This document shows, one piece after another, positions 53,799-63,569 of a DNA stretch of 64,000 nucleotides; position 1 is the first letter of the stretch; each line of letters starts with the position of its first letter. The notes under the pieces were generated by a model. The model did not search any database and was not told where the DNA came from. It saw nothing but the letters and a program-made list of their open reading frames with translations. Location of the stretch: positions 1,922,001 to 1,986,000 of the forward strand of contig NZ_JAUSQU010000001.1 in the NCBI RefSeq assembly GCF_030811455.1. Reading direction: 5' to 3'. The translations under genes were made by a program, and so were the position numbers. The DNA comes from Streptosporangium lutulentum. Lineage in GTDB: Bacteria > Actinomycetota > Actinomycetes > Streptosporangiales > Streptosporangiaceae.

Positions 53799-54629
53799 TC
53801 AGCGGGTGGCGCTGTAGGCGGCGAGGATCTGGCGGACGGCGGCGTCGGGGTGGGACATCATGACGACGTGTGAGGAGCGGATCTCGGTGACCTTGCTGCC
53901 GGCGCGCTTGGCCATGAAGCGCTGGACGGCGGGCGGGATGACCTTGTCCTCGGTGGGGATCAGGTACCAGGAGGGGATGGTCTTCCAGGCCGGGACGCCG
54001 CTGCCGCCGGACAGGCCTCCGACGCTGCCGGGGCGCTGGGTGGCGGCCATGAGACGGGTTTTGGAAGCGGGCAGGTCGGCGGCGAACACCTCGCGGAAGC
54101 GTTCGGCGGTGATGTAGCCGTCGGTGCCGTGGGTGCCGTCGGGCAGGGACCAGTTGCGGGCGAGCAGGGCGTGGCCCAGCTCACTGCCGGGGAACTTGTC
54201 GGCCAGCACCAGGGCGCTCTCACCCTCGTCGGGTGCGAACGCGCCCAGGTAGACCAGGGCCTTGACGTTGGCGTGGTCGCGGGCGGCGTTGGTGATGACG
54301 ATGCCGCCGTAGGAGTGACCGGCGAGGATCACCGGCCCGGGGATGGTGTCCAGGATGCTGGAGATGTAGGCGGCGTCGCCGGCCACGTCGCGCAGCGGGT
54401 TGGCCGGGGCGATCACCGGGAAGCCCTCGCTCTGCAGCCGGGCGATGGTGTCGTTGAACCCGGAGGCGTCGGCGAACGCGCCGTGCACCAGGACCACGGT
54501 GGGCTTGGGGCCCTTGTCGGGCTTGGTCGCGGGCGCGGCCGAGGCGGGGCCGGTCATGGTCAGGGCGAGGGCGCAGGCGGTGACGGCGAGGGTGAGAAAG
54601 CGGCTGCTGCGGTGACGCGAAGCGATCAT
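53799..54629 (-). CDS. Secreted alpha/beta hydrolase
   Basis: A 276-residue exported hydrolase. Residues 1-31 are a signal peptide (FLTLAVTACALALTMTGPAS, cleavage at ASA). The core has VVLVHGAFADASGFNDT, nucleophile Ser in LAGHSYGGIVIT, acid region in LIPTEDKVIPP and His in RSSHVVMMSHP. It resembles the EstC/salicylate-esterase-like branch. It follows the haloperoxidase-like gene on the same strand after 174 bp. Confidence 0.9.
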   Translation of the reverse strand: MIASRHRSSRFLTLAVTACALALTMTGPASAAPATKPDKGPKPTVVLVHGAFADASGFNDTIARLQSEGFPVIAPANPLRDVAGDAAYISSILDTIPGPVILAGHSYGGIVITNAARDHANVKALVYLGAFAPDEGESALVLADKFPGSELGHALLARNWSLPDGTHGTDGYITAERFREVFAADLPASKTRLMAATQRPGSVGGLSGGSGVPAWKTIPSWYLIPTEDKVIPPAVQRFMAKRAGSKVTEIRSSHVVMMSHPDAAVRQILAAYSATR

Positions 54630-54803
54630 GATCCTGGTCCTTCGTTGTCGGAGACGAGCATAAGAGGTTCGAGAACCCTCCGTCGTGCGAAAAGGGCACG
54701 GCGGTCGTGGCGGCGTACGGTGAACCGTCCGGACGCCCCGACTCGGAGGCGGTGCCGGCCGGTCCGGGCCGCCGGTTACGTCACAGCGGGCGGATGGGCC
54801 GGT

Positions 54804-55625
54804 TCAGCCCTTGATGAAGGACAGCAGATCGGCGTTGAACTCCTGCTCGAAGGCTCCGGCCAGGCCGTGAGGGCCGCCCGGGTAGACCTTCAGGGTGGCG
54901 TCCTTGACGAGCTTGGCCGACTCCAGGCCGCCGGCGACGATGGGCACGATCTGGTCGTCGTCGCCGTGCGCGATGAGCGTCGGGATGTCGAAGCGCTTGA
55001 GGTCTTCGGTGAAGTCGGTCTCGGAGAAGGCCCTGATGCAGTCGAGCGCGCCCTTCACCCCGACCTGCATGCTCCACAGCCAGAAGGCGTCGCTGACACC
55101 TTGCGAGACCTGAGCACCGGGCCGGTTGTAGCCGTAGAAGGGAATGCTCAGCTCCTGGTAGAACTGCGAGCGGTCGTTGCTCACCCCGGCGCGGATGCCG
55201 TCGAACACCTCGATCGGCAGGCCCAGAGGATTGGCGTCCGTCTTGAGCATCAGCGGCGGAACCGCCCCGAGCAGGACCGCCTTGGCCACGCGGGAGGTGC
55301 CGTGCCGGCCGATGTAACGGGTCACCTCGCCGCCGCCGGTGGAGTGGCCGACCAGCACCGCGTCACGCAGATCGAGGGTCTCGATGAGCTGGGCCAGGTC
55401 GTCGGCGTAGGTGTCCATCTCGTTGCCGCCCCACGGCTGACTGGAGCGGCCGTGCCCGCGCCGGTCGTGGGCGATGGCGCGGAAACCGTTGGCCGCCACC
55501 AGGTGCATCTGGTTGTCCCAGGCGTCGGCGTTCAACGGCCAGCCGTGACTGAACACGACCGGCTGCCCCACGCCCCAGTCCTTGTAGAAGATCTCGGTAC
55601 CGTCAGTGGTGGTGATGAAGCTCAT
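54804..55625 (-). CDS. Cofactor-free haloperoxidase/perhydrolase-type alpha/beta hydrolase
   Basis: A 273-residue hydrolase of the non-heme chloroperoxidase type: [20 protein letters not shown], nucleophile Ser in [19 protein letters not shown], Asp in [12 protein letters not shown] and His in [10 protein letters not shown]. These enzymes are in practice esterases or perhydrolases that make peracids. It is divergent from the large LAL regulator at 56107, and resembles the hydrolase at 61881 (HGWPL, STGGGE-like). It may be regulated by that LAL protein. Confidence 0.92.
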   Translation of the reverse strand: MSFITTTDGTEIFYKDWGVGQPVVFSHGWPLNADAWDNQMHLVAANGFRAIAHDRRGHGRSSQPWGGNEMDTYADDLAQLIETLDLRDAVLVGHSTGGGEVTRYIGRHGTSRVAKAVLLGAVPPLMLKTDANPLGLPIEVFDGIRAGVSNDRSQFYQELSIPFYGYNRPGAQVSQGVSDAFWLWSMQVGVKGALDCIRAFSETDFTEDLKRFDIPTLIAHGDDDQIVPIVAGGLESAKLVKDATLKVYPGGPHGLAGAFEQEFNADLLSFIKG

Positions 55626-56106
55626 CAGAACGTTCCTCCGGAGCGATCACACTCGGTCACACGAAGCGCCGGTGAAACCGTGTTCGTGCGGCTTGGCATG
55701 ACTCGAAGCTAGATCGGCGGGGGGCGCCTGCAATCGGTCAGATGACTGCACCCCCCGACCGCGGGTGCGCTACTTACGCGGCTTAGGTCGGCAGGACGTT
55801 CGCGCGGCTGAGACGCTGCCCGGACGAGGACCGCCTGACCGTGCAGGCTGAGATAAGGATCGTGCGCTTTGCGCTCATTTCCGCGCTCGTTTCCCTGTGA
55901 TCATGGAGGAACGGGTGCCGTCCGAACCGGGCGGCCACCTGACACCGAGTGACCACCGAAGGGACCGGCATGCGTGCGCGCACGCTTCTCGCGCCCCCCT
56001 GCCCCCACCGGGCAGAATGCGCGGAGCGCGGCATCCCGATCACTCACCGGCCGGGCGCGGATGCCGCCCGGCGGACGCCGGCCCGCTCGTCGAACCGGGT
56101 GCCGCG
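55626..56106. promoter_or_regulatory. 481-bp divergent gap between haloperoxidase and LAL regulator genes
   Basis: No coding region of normal composition. Small inverted repeats such as GTCAGATGAC (55738-55747) and a GC hairpin near 55780 are present. I see no promoter I would defend. An upstream extension of the LAL frame across this gap lacks coding character. Confidence 0.35.
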
Positions 56107-58869
56107 GTGAGCGGGCGTGATCTGAGAGGCAGGCAGGAGGAGCTCGGCCGCCTGAAAGGCCTGGTCGATTCGGTGAGCCGCATCGGAGGCGGCACGCTGG
56201 CCCTGGTTCAGGGGGAGCCGGGCATCGGCAAGTCCTCCATCCTCGACGCGGTCATCGCCTACGGACGTGAGCGCGGATTCCTGATCAGCCGTGGCACGGT
56301 CGACGAACTCGACCAGATCGCCCCGCTCTCGTCGCTGACGGCCTGCCTGCTGCACGGCGAGCAGCCGCTGCTGACCGCCGACGCCTTCAGCCGGTTGTCC
56401 TGCCGGCACGACCAGCGCATGTGGTTGATGGAGCGGCTCGCGGGGATCATCGAGGCCAAGGCCCTGAACGTCCCGATACTGATCGCGCTGGACGACGTGC
56501 AGTGGGCCGACCCGTTCAGCCGGTTCGCCCTTCGGGTGCTGCCCGCCCGTCTGCGGACCTCGCCGGTGCTGTGGCTGCTGGCGGGCAGGATGGAGCACGG
56601 AGGACCCGCGGGAGAGATCGCGGCCGCGGTGGCGAACGACATCCCGGTCGAGCTGGTGCGGCTGGGCCCGCTGTCGGGCACGGCCATCGACGAGCTGGCC
56701 TGCGACGTGCTGGGCAGGGCCGCCGACGTCCACGTCAGGAAGCTGCTCGACGGCGCCGCGGGTAACCCCTTCCTGGCGGTCGAGATGCTCGCCGGCCTCG
56801 CCGCGGGGGTGCCGTCGCCGGTATCAGGCGAACCCGGGGAGCAGGTGACCCCCACCCGGCTGATCCTCGGGGTGCGGGGCCGGCTCAGCTCGCTGCCCGC
56901 GAGCACCTTGCTGTTCCTGCGGGTGGGTGCCGTCCTGGGCAGCAGGTTCGTCTTCGCCGACGCCTGCGCCCTGCTCGGCCAGAGCCCGGTCGCCCTCCTG
57001 GGGGATCTGGAGGCGGCGATACGGGGTGGGCTGCTCGACGACGACGGCGAACACCTGCACTTCCGGCACGACCTGCTGCGGCAGGCCGTCTACGCCGACA
57101 TCTCGCCTTCGGCCCGGAAGGCGCTGCATCGGGAGGCCGCCGTCCACCTGGCGACCGTCGGCCGCGGCGCGGTGGACGCCGCACCTCACCTGTTCATCGG
57201 TGCGTTGCCGGGCGACAGGCAGGCCGTCGACCTGCTTCGCCGGGCCGCCGCCGACGTGCTGGCGGTCATGCCCGCACTGGCGGCCGACTTCGTCACGCGA
57301 GCCCTGGACCTGGTCCCGGAGGCCGGACCGCTCCGGTTCGAGGTGGGCGAGCAGGCGATCGTGTACTTGACGCGGGCGGGGCGCAACCGCGAAGCCGTAC
57401 AGGTCGGTGACCGGTTGCTGGCGCAGCGGCCGGCCGCGGAGGTCGCAGGGCGACTCCAGGCGGCTCTGGGCGGTCCGCTGTGGAGCATGAGGCTGACCGA
57501 TGAGCTGGAGCACCGCGCCGAGGCCGCCCTCGAAGCGGGCGGGACGGCCCCGCGGGTGACGGCACGGCTCGCCGCGCTGCACGCGCTGGCACTGTCACGC
57601 GGCGAAGACCTGGACGCCGCACGCGCGGCGGGCGAGACGGCGCTGGAGCGGGCGAGCACGATCGACGACCGGGAGGCGCGGGTCACCGCGCTGCTCGCCC
57701 TGGGAGAGATCGAGCTCAACGCTGGACGGTGCCGGGCCTCGCTCGGTCACTTCACGACCCTGCGCCTCCTCGACCCGGCCTTCACCGTCGAGGAGATCGT
57801 CGCGCGTCAGCACCTGGACGACTACGGGACCAGCGACCGGATGCTCGCCGAGGCACGCCGCGACAGCGAGCGGGACGGCGGCCCGCTCAGGCCGGCGATG
57901 CTGCTGTGGGCGCAGGCCAACCACCATCTGGGGCTGGGCAGGCTCGACGACGCCGAGGCCGACTTCCTGACCCTGGAGCGCCTGGAGGAGGACCTTCGGG
58001 AACCCGTGCATCAGGTGAACTCACGGGTGACGCGGTGCTGGATCGCCCACCTGCGCGGGGACGGGAAGGCCGCGCACGAGTGCCTGGCCTCGGCCCGGGC
58101 GGCGCTCGCGGCCAGACCCGACCCGGGCAACCGCGCGGCCGTGCGTTTCATCGAGGCGATCACGGCGGACCTGGAGGGGGACACCGCCGAGGCCGTACAC
58201 CTGATCGAGCGGGCGCGGGCGGACGGGCCGACGACGCGCTGGCGATTGCTGCGCACCTGGATCGCCCCGGCGGTCCGGCTGGCCGTACGGGGCGGCGACC
58301 ACGCGCTCGCCGCGGAGCTGGCGGCGCAGAGCGCCGCCTACGCCGAGCGGAACCCGGACGTCGCCACCGCGGCCGGCATCGCCGCGCAGGCCGCCGGGCT
58401 CGCGCACGCCGACCTCGATCAGCTGGAGCGGGCCGTCACCCTGCTGCGGTGCGGGCCCCGGCCGCTGATCCACGCCGACGCGATCGCCGACCTGGGATCG
58501 GCGCTGCTGGCGCGGGGCCGCCGGGACGAGGCCGTCACCGCGCTGCGCGCGGCCGGGGGCACCTTCACCCGCCTTCGGGCCTACGGTCAGGCGGCCCGCG
58601 TGCAGGACCACCTCGACAGCGCCGGGGCCAGAGGCAGGCCCAGGAGCGCCAGGCCGGCCCGGCCCGCCAGAGGATGGCGGGCACTCACCCCCACCGAGGA
58701 GAAAGTCGCCCGGATCATCGCCGCGGGCCACACCAACCGGTCGGCGGCGGCCGAGCTGTTCATCTCGCCGCACACGGTGAACACGCACGTCACCTCGATC
58801 TTCCGCAAGCTGTCGGTCACCTCGCGCGTGCAGCTCGCCAGGGCCGTGATGGCCGAGACCGAGGCCTGA
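56107..58869 (+). CDS. LAL-type LuxR regulator with AAA ATPase domain
   Basis: A 920-residue regulator. GTG at 56107 (SGRDLRGRQEELGRLKGLVD) is the first start inside the AAA domain; the open frame further upstream is Pro/Arg-rich. Walker A is QGEPGIGKSSIL, Walker B IALDDVQWADPF. A long helical repeat region (about 400-830) follows and a LuxR helix-turn-helix at the end (LTPTEEKVARIIAAGHTNRS, HTVNTHVTSIFRKL). LAL proteins activate genes on binding ATP and an inducer. The neighbouring hydrolases are candidate targets. Confidence 0.92.
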   Translation: MSGRDLRGRQEELGRLKGLVDSVSRIGGGTLALVQGEPGIGKSSILDAVIAYGRERGFLISRGTVDELDQIAPLSSLTACLLHGEQPLLTADAFSRLSCRHDQRMWLMERLAGIIEAKALNVPILIALDDVQWADPFSRFALRVLPARLRTSPVLWLLAGRMEHGGPAGEIAAAVANDIPVELVRLGPLSGTAIDELACDVLGRAADVHVRKLLDGAAGNPFLAVEMLAGLAAGVPSPVSGEPGEQVTPTRLILGVRGRLSSLPASTLLFLRVGAVLGSRFVFADACALLGQSPVALLGDLEAAIRGGLLDDDGEHLHFRHDLLRQAVYADISPSARKALHREAAVHLATVGRGAVDAAPHLFIGALPGDRQAVDLLRRAAADVLAVMPALAADFVTRALDLVPEAGPLRFEVGEQAIVYLTRAGRNREAVQVGDRLLAQRPAAEVAGRLQAALGGPLWSMRLTDELEHRAEAALEAGGTAPRVTARLAALHALALSRGEDLDAARAAGETALERASTIDDREARVTALLALGEIELNAGRCRASLGHFTTLRLLDPAFTVEEIVARQHLDDYGTSDRMLAEARRDSERDGGPLRPAMLLWAQANHHLGLGRLDDAEADFLTLERLEEDLREPVHQVNSRVTRCWIAHLRGDGKAAHECLASARAALAARPDPGNRAAVRFIEAITADLEGDTAEAVHLIERARADGPTTRWRLLRTWIAPAVRLAVRGGDHALAAELAAQSAAYAERNPDVATAAGIAAQAAGLAHADLDQLERAVTLLRCGPRPLIHADAIADLGSALLARGRRDEAVTALRAAGGTFTRLRAYGQAARVQDHLDSAGARGRPRSARPARPARGWRALTPTEEKVARIIAAGHTNRSAAAELFISPHTVNTHVTSIFRKLSVTSRVQLARAVMAETEA

Positions 58870-58893
58870 ACGCCTCGTCTTCCCCGTGACGTG

Positions 58894-58919
58894 CGTCCTC
58901 CGGAAGGAGGCGGAGGACG
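58894..58919. terminator. Hairpin terminator between the two LAL genes
   Basis: CGTCCTCCG, 8-base loop GAAGGAGG, CGGAGGACG: a perfect 9-bp stem in the 137-bp gap between the converging LAL regulators. Confidence 0.65.
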
Positions 58920-59006
58920 GATCCGGTGGCGGGGGAGCGAACCTCAGCGGGGTGGGAGCGCCGCGTTCGGGAACACCGGGGAACACGGCGCCGACCCGCG
59001 GAACGG

Positions 59007-61775
59007 TCACGAGGGGATCCGGGTGTGCCTGAGCGCTTCGAGCGCGTCGCGCAGGGCCGAACGCGAGGTGATGCCGAGCTTGGGGAAGATCCGGTAGAGG
59101 TGGGCGCTGACGGTGCGCGGTGACAGGTACAACCGTTCGGCGATCTCCTTGTTGCTGAGCCCCGAGGCCGCCAGGTGCGCGACCTCGAGCTGCTGGGCGG
59201 TCAGGTCACCGGCGGCCGAATCGGTGCTCGTGCGCGGGACGACCTGCTGGGCGACGGCGACGCCGGTGGCGCGCAGTTCCTGTTCGGCGCGTTGACGCCA
59301 GGCGGTCGCGCCGATGCGGGCGAAGAGGTCGGCGGCACGGCGCAGCTCGGGCCGGGCGTCACCGGGGCGGTGCCGGCGCCGGTGGAACTCGCCGAGGGCG
59401 AGCCGCACCCGAGCGTGGTCGAAAGGCCGCTGCTCGACGCGCGGCAACGCGAGCGCCGCCCTGAACAGCGCCGGCGCCTCGTCCTCGGGGGCGACCAGGG
59501 CCCGGGCGGCGAAGATCTGCAGGCGCAGCCGGGGGGTGAGGTCGGCCAGCGAGGCGCGCTCGGCCGCGGCGACGTGCGCCCGGGCCTCCCGCGGCCGGCC
59601 ACTGTGCACGGCGGCGTCGACGAGGTCGAAGACCAGCCACGGAGCGTAGGCCACGTGCCGTGCCAGATCGCCCGCCGGGCTGACGCGAACGCACTGGGCG
59701 TAGGCGCTCTCGTAGTCGCCCTGCGACAACGCGGCCAGTGCCAGGTTGCGGGCCGACAACGTCAGGTGCAGGCCGCTGCCGCGCGGCTCGGCCCACTGCT
59801 CGACGGTCCTGCTGTACTCGCGCGCGCTGTCGACGTCGCCGCGTCCGGCCGCGAACCAGCCCAGGCTGCAGCGCAGATCGTGGGCGAGCAGCTCCAGGTC
59901 ATGCCGTACGCACAGGTCGAGACCGGCGGAGGCGGCGGTCTCGGCGGCCTCCCACTCGCCCGACAGGTAGTGGTCGTGCGCGGCGAACCAGTAACCGCTG
60001 GCGGCGTAGGTGACCGCGCCCCGGCCGCTCTCGTCGGCGATCAGGTCGCGCACCTGGAGACGGTAGTCGTGGAGCAGGTCCAGCCAGGTCGCCGCGCGGC
60101 ACAGCTCGGCGACCCGGCCTGGCGGGGCGTCGTCGGGCAGCGCCTCGAAGGCCGCTCGCAGCCGGGTGGCCGCGCCGTGCCCGGTACGGGAGACGTCGTA
60201 CAACACGTCGTGCAGCAGGTGGACGTGCGGGCCGAGGTGATCACCGCGGCCGGCGAACACGTCCCGCACGGCTTCCCACTCGACGGGGTCCTGCGCGTAC
60301 GAGGCGGCCACGACGCGAGCCAGGACGGCTCCATCCAGTGCGGGACCGGTCATGGAGGCGCCGCCGGTGGCGACGGCCCGGGTCAGCAGCCGGCGGACGG
60401 CCGCCAGGTCGCCGTCGCGCAACAGCAGGATCCGCGCCTTGGTGGTGAGGCCGTGCGCGGAGCGGGCCGGGTCGTCCAGGTGCCGGCGGGCCTCGTCGAG
60501 GAGCCGCTGTGCCAGGTCGAGCCGGCCGCACTCACTGGCCAGGTCGGCGGCCCTCTGCAGCCGCCGGGCGGCGTCGCCGGGGTCGGGGGTGAGCGCCGCC
60601 GCCCGCTGCATCGCGGTGACGGCCAGTCCGGTGCCGCCGCGCACGCTGACCGCGTAGGCGGTCTGCTCGATCTCGGCGGCGACCTCCTCCTTCGGTTCCA
60701 CCGCCGCGGCGGCCAGGTGCCAGACGCGGCGCTCGGGGTCGGCGCGGTGCTGCTCGGCCAGGACGGCGTGCGCGGCCCGGACCTCGTCGGGGGAGGCGGT
60801 GTTGATGATGGCGGAACGGACGAGCGGATGACGGAAACGCACCCCGGACGGGGTGGAGTCACGGGTGATGAGACCGAGCCGCTCGATCTCCAGCAGGTCG
60901 CGCGGCGAGAGCGAGGTCGGCTGGGCCTCCTCGGAGCGGTGTTCGAGCCGGTCACCGTCCAGGGCCGTGATCAGCAGGGCCGTGTGCGACGGCGCCGGCA
61001 GCGACAGGGCCCTGCCGGCGAATCCGGATTCCAGGCGGGTGCGCAGCGGCGCGCCGGACGGCAGCATCTCCAGCCCCGCCGCGGCGTCGGTGCCGAACAC
61101 CTCGGGCAACTCGGCCAGCGCCAGCGGGTTGCCCGCGGCGTCCCGCAGCACCCGGCGGCGCACCGCCTCGGGCAGGTGAGGGTGGAGCAGGCTCAGCAGC
61201 GCCTCGGCCGCCCCCTCCTCCAGCGGCTCCACCTCCAGCATGTGGATGCCGGGGGTGACCCGCTCGGTGCTGGTCAGCGGACGCCGGGCGAAGATCGCCC
61301 GGATGTCGTACGGCTGCAGCCGCAGCAGCAGGAACATCACCACCTCGCGCGTGGGGTGGTCGACCCAGTGGGCGTCCTCCACCGCGATCAGCACCGGCCC
61401 GTCCTCGGCGACGGAGGCCAGCACCGCCAGAGAGGCCACCGAGATCGCCAGCCGGTCGGGGATGGGGCCGGGCTGGAAGCCCAGTACCCGCCGCAGCACG
61501 TCGCGGTGGAAGGGCTCGACGCGGTCGAGGTGGTCCAGGACGGGCGCGAACAGCTGGTACAGCCCGGCGAAGGCCATCTGCGCCTCGCTCTCATAGCCCG
61601 TGCCGCCCAGCACCCGCACACCCCGCTGCTCGGCGTAGCCGATCGCGGCCCGCAGCAGGACGGTCTTGCCCACCCCCGGGTCGCCGTGCAGGACGAGGTT
61701 GGGCGGCACGCCGGGCGGCCGCCTGATCGTCTCTCGCAGCGCGGCCAGCTCCCTGTCCCGCCCGATGATGTCCAC
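59007..61775 (-). CDS. LAL-type LuxR regulator with AAA ATPase domain
   Basis: A 922-residue regulator, convergent with the LAL gene at 56107. It starts MDIIGRDRELAALRETIRRP. Walker A is HGDPGVGKTVLL, Walker B VLIAVEDAHWVDHP. The helical central region is followed by the LuxR helix-turn-helix (LTAQQLEVAHLAASGLSNKE and SPRTVSAHLYRIFPKLGI). Overall length equals the other LAL protein, but the sequences are divergent, so this is an old pair or independent gain. It is divergent from the hydrolase at 61881, a candidate target. Confidence 0.93.
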   Translation of the reverse strand: MDIIGRDRELAALRETIRRPPGVPPNLVLHGDPGVGKTVLLRAAIGYAEQRGVRVLGGTGYESEAQMAFAGLYQLFAPVLDHLDRVEPFHRDVLRRVLGFQPGPIPDRLAISVASLAVLASVAEDGPVLIAVEDAHWVDHPTREVVMFLLLRLQPYDIRAIFARRPLTSTERVTPGIHMLEVEPLEEGAAEALLSLLHPHLPEAVRRRVLRDAAGNPLALAELPEVFGTDAAAGLEMLPSGAPLRTRLESGFAGRALSLPAPSHTALLITALDGDRLEHRSEEAQPTSLSPRDLLEIERLGLITRDSTPSGVRFRHPLVRSAIINTASPDEVRAAHAVLAEQHRADPERRVWHLAAAAVEPKEEVAAEIEQTAYAVSVRGGTGLAVTAMQRAAALTPDPGDAARRLQRAADLASECGRLDLAQRLLDEARRHLDDPARSAHGLTTKARILLLRDGDLAAVRRLLTRAVATGGASMTGPALDGAVLARVVAASYAQDPVEWEAVRDVFAGRGDHLGPHVHLLHDVLYDVSRTGHGAATRLRAAFEALPDDAPPGRVAELCRAATWLDLLHDYRLQVRDLIADESGRGAVTYAASGYWFAAHDHYLSGEWEAAETAASAGLDLCVRHDLELLAHDLRCSLGWFAAGRGDVDSAREYSRTVEQWAEPRGSGLHLTLSARNLALAALSQGDYESAYAQCVRVSPAGDLARHVAYAPWLVFDLVDAAVHSGRPREARAHVAAAERASLADLTPRLRLQIFAARALVAPEDEAPALFRAALALPRVEQRPFDHARVRLALGEFHRRRHRPGDARPELRRAADLFARIGATAWRQRAEQELRATGVAVAQQVVPRTSTDSAAGDLTAQQLEVAHLAASGLSNKEIAERLYLSPRTVSAHLYRIFPKLGITSRSALRDALEALRHTRIPS

Positions 61776-61880
61776 CGTGGATCCCGTCCGGTTCTAGGAG
61801 TAGTCGCCGGGTGTAGTCATTTGACCGATGGCGGCAGGCCGCTCGGACGCCATGCTGAACGGGTCGGCGAAGGAGTGACC

Positions 61881-62678
61881 GTGCCACATGTTGTCGTCGG
61901 GTCGGAGAACGGCGCCGAGGTGAGCCTCTACTACGAGGACGCCGGCGCCGGTGACCCTGTCGTGCTCATCCACGGCTGGCCGCTGAGCCGGCGCTCCTGG
62001 GACTCCCAGGTGCAGACCTTCGTGGAGGCCGGCCACCGGGTGATCACCTACGACCGGCGAGGATTCGGCCGGTCCACCCACGCGTGGGACGGCTACGATC
62101 TCGACACCTTCACCGCCGACCTGCACACCCTCGTGGAGCACCTGGGCCTGACCCGGGTCTCGCTGGTCGGTTTCTCCTCCGGCGGCGGCGAGGTGGCTCG
62201 CTACGCCGCGACCTTCGGCACGGATCGCCTTCACCGGATCGTGCTGGCCGGCCCCGTCATCGGCGCGGACAGGCAGATGGCCGCCGACCTGACCATCGCT
62301 TCGCGACGGCACCGGATCTCGATGCTCGACGACCTGCTGACCAGGTTCTTCTCCGTGGACGGTGAGAGCGCGCTGGACGAGCCGACCCGCCGGTACCTGC
62401 TGCAGGCCGCCGCCGACGCCTCGGCCAAGGCCGTCACGGACTCGATCGGCGCGTGGTCGAACGCGGAACCGCTGGCCGACCTGATCCGGATCGACGTGCC
62501 CACCCTGGTCGTCCACGGGGAGCAGGACGCGTTCATGCCCTACGAGGCCGGCGGCCGGCAGGTCGCCGCGGCCATCGCGGGAAGCGCCACGGTGCTCATC
62601 CCCAGCGCGCCGCACGGCGTGCCGATCACCCACCACGAGCAGTGGAACCAGGCGGTGCTCGCCTTTCTGAACGACTGA
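61881..62678 (+). CDS. Alpha/beta hydrolase, haloperoxidase-like
   Basis: A 265-residue hydrolase: VVLIHGWPLSRRSWDSQVQT, nucleophile Ser in LVGFSSGGGEVARYAATFGT, Asp in VVHGEQDAFMP and His in IPSAPHGVPITHHE. It starts with GTG at 61881 and AAGGAG is 5 bp upstream. It resembles the haloperoxidase-type enzyme at 54804 in the [20 protein letters not shown] region. It is divergent from the LAL gene at 59007, mirroring the arrangement at the other end of the locus. Confidence 0.92.
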   Translation: MPHVVVGSENGAEVSLYYEDAGAGDPVVLIHGWPLSRRSWDSQVQTFVEAGHRVITYDRRGFGRSTHAWDGYDLDTFTADLHTLVEHLGLTRVSLVGFSSGGGEVARYAATFGTDRLHRIVLAGPVIGADRQMAADLTIASRRHRISMLDDLLTRFFSVDGESALDEPTRRYLLQAAADASAKAVTDSIGAWSNAEPLADLIRIDVPTLVVHGEQDAFMPYEAGGRQVAAAIAGSATVLIPSAPHGVPITHHEQWNQAVLAFLND

Positions 62679-62777
62679 CGTACCGCCGGTGTTCATCCGC
62701 TCTGTCCCCCATAGGCGAGGTGATCCATGGCCTATGCGGAAGACAACCAGGATCGCGCGGCCCCGGCCATCGCGCGT

Positions 62778-63440
62778 TCACGCGATAAAGGGCCGCTCAC
62801 CGTCCGGCGGGGTGTCACCTGTCACCTGCCACCGCTCGAACCCGGCGTGCCCGGCCGCCGGGACGACGACCTCTCCCCGGGCCTTTCCCGTGACGACCTC
62901 GACGTAGGCGCGGGCGACCTCGCGGACCGGCGTGCCGTCGGCGCCGTCCATGCCGAGCTTTTCGAGCGTCTCCCTCACCCATCCGGGGCTGATGACGTTC
63001 ACCCGCAGGCCCCGCGGCATCTCGATGGCCGCGGCCCGGACGAACGCCTCCAGGCCGGCATTGACAAGGGCGCCGAACGCGCTGCCCGGCGTGGGCTTCT
63101 CGAAGGTGCCGCCGGTGAGGGTGATGGACCCGCCGTCTCGCACATGCTCCAGGGCCCGGCGCAGCAGCCGCACCTGGCCGAGAAGCTTGCTCTCCAGGCC
63201 GTGGGTGAAATCCTCGTCGGAGGAGGACACGAGCGGAGCCAGCCTGCCGCCGGCCGCGCAGCACACGACCGCGTCCACCTCGCCGACCGTGGCGAACAAC
63301 GCGTCGATGGAGGCCGGATCCTCCAGGTCGGCCCGGGTGGTGCCGCCGCGTGAGACGCGGATCACCTCGTGGCCGGCCTCCAGCGCGCCGGCGACCGCGC
63401 CGCCGATGACGCCCGTCGCTCCGATCACAATGACCTTCAT
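62778..63440 (-). CDS. Short-chain dehydrogenase/reductase
   Basis: A 220-residue SDR: cofactor motif VIGATGVIGGAVAGAL, then AVVCCAAGGRLAPL and SITLTGGTFEKPTPGSAFGA. The usual Tyr-x3-Lys is not obvious: the segment reads FGALVNAGLEAFVRAAAIEM, where the Tyr and Lys positions are changed. It may be a divergent SDR with another mechanism. GGAGAAGGAA lies before the ATG at 63440. It is divergent from a LysR regulator. Confidence 0.88.
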   Translation of the reverse strand: MKVIVIGATGVIGGAVAGALEAGHEVIRVSRGGTTRADLEDPASIDALFATVGEVDAVVCCAAGGRLAPLVSSSDEDFTHGLESKLLGQVRLLRRALEHVRDGGSITLTGGTFEKPTPGSAFGALVNAGLEAFVRAAAIEMPRGLRVNVISPGWVRETLEKLGMDGADGTPVREVARAYVEVVTGKARGEVVVPAAGHAGFERWQVTGDTPPDGERPFIA

Positions 63441-63569
63441 GGTTCCTTCTCCCCCTGTCGTCACGGGAAGGCACCTGATCCGTCCGATGCCGGTCTCACC
63501 CCGATCAGTGTCGAACCTTGTCGCGGCCCCGGGGGCGTCGTCCAATACCCGCTTCCATAACCTGACGGC

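Noticed and set aside
59175-61880. A very long plus-strand frame running into the hydrolase at 61881
   Set aside because: Antisense of the LAL regulator. Only the part from 61881 matches a hydrolase and has a ribosome site.
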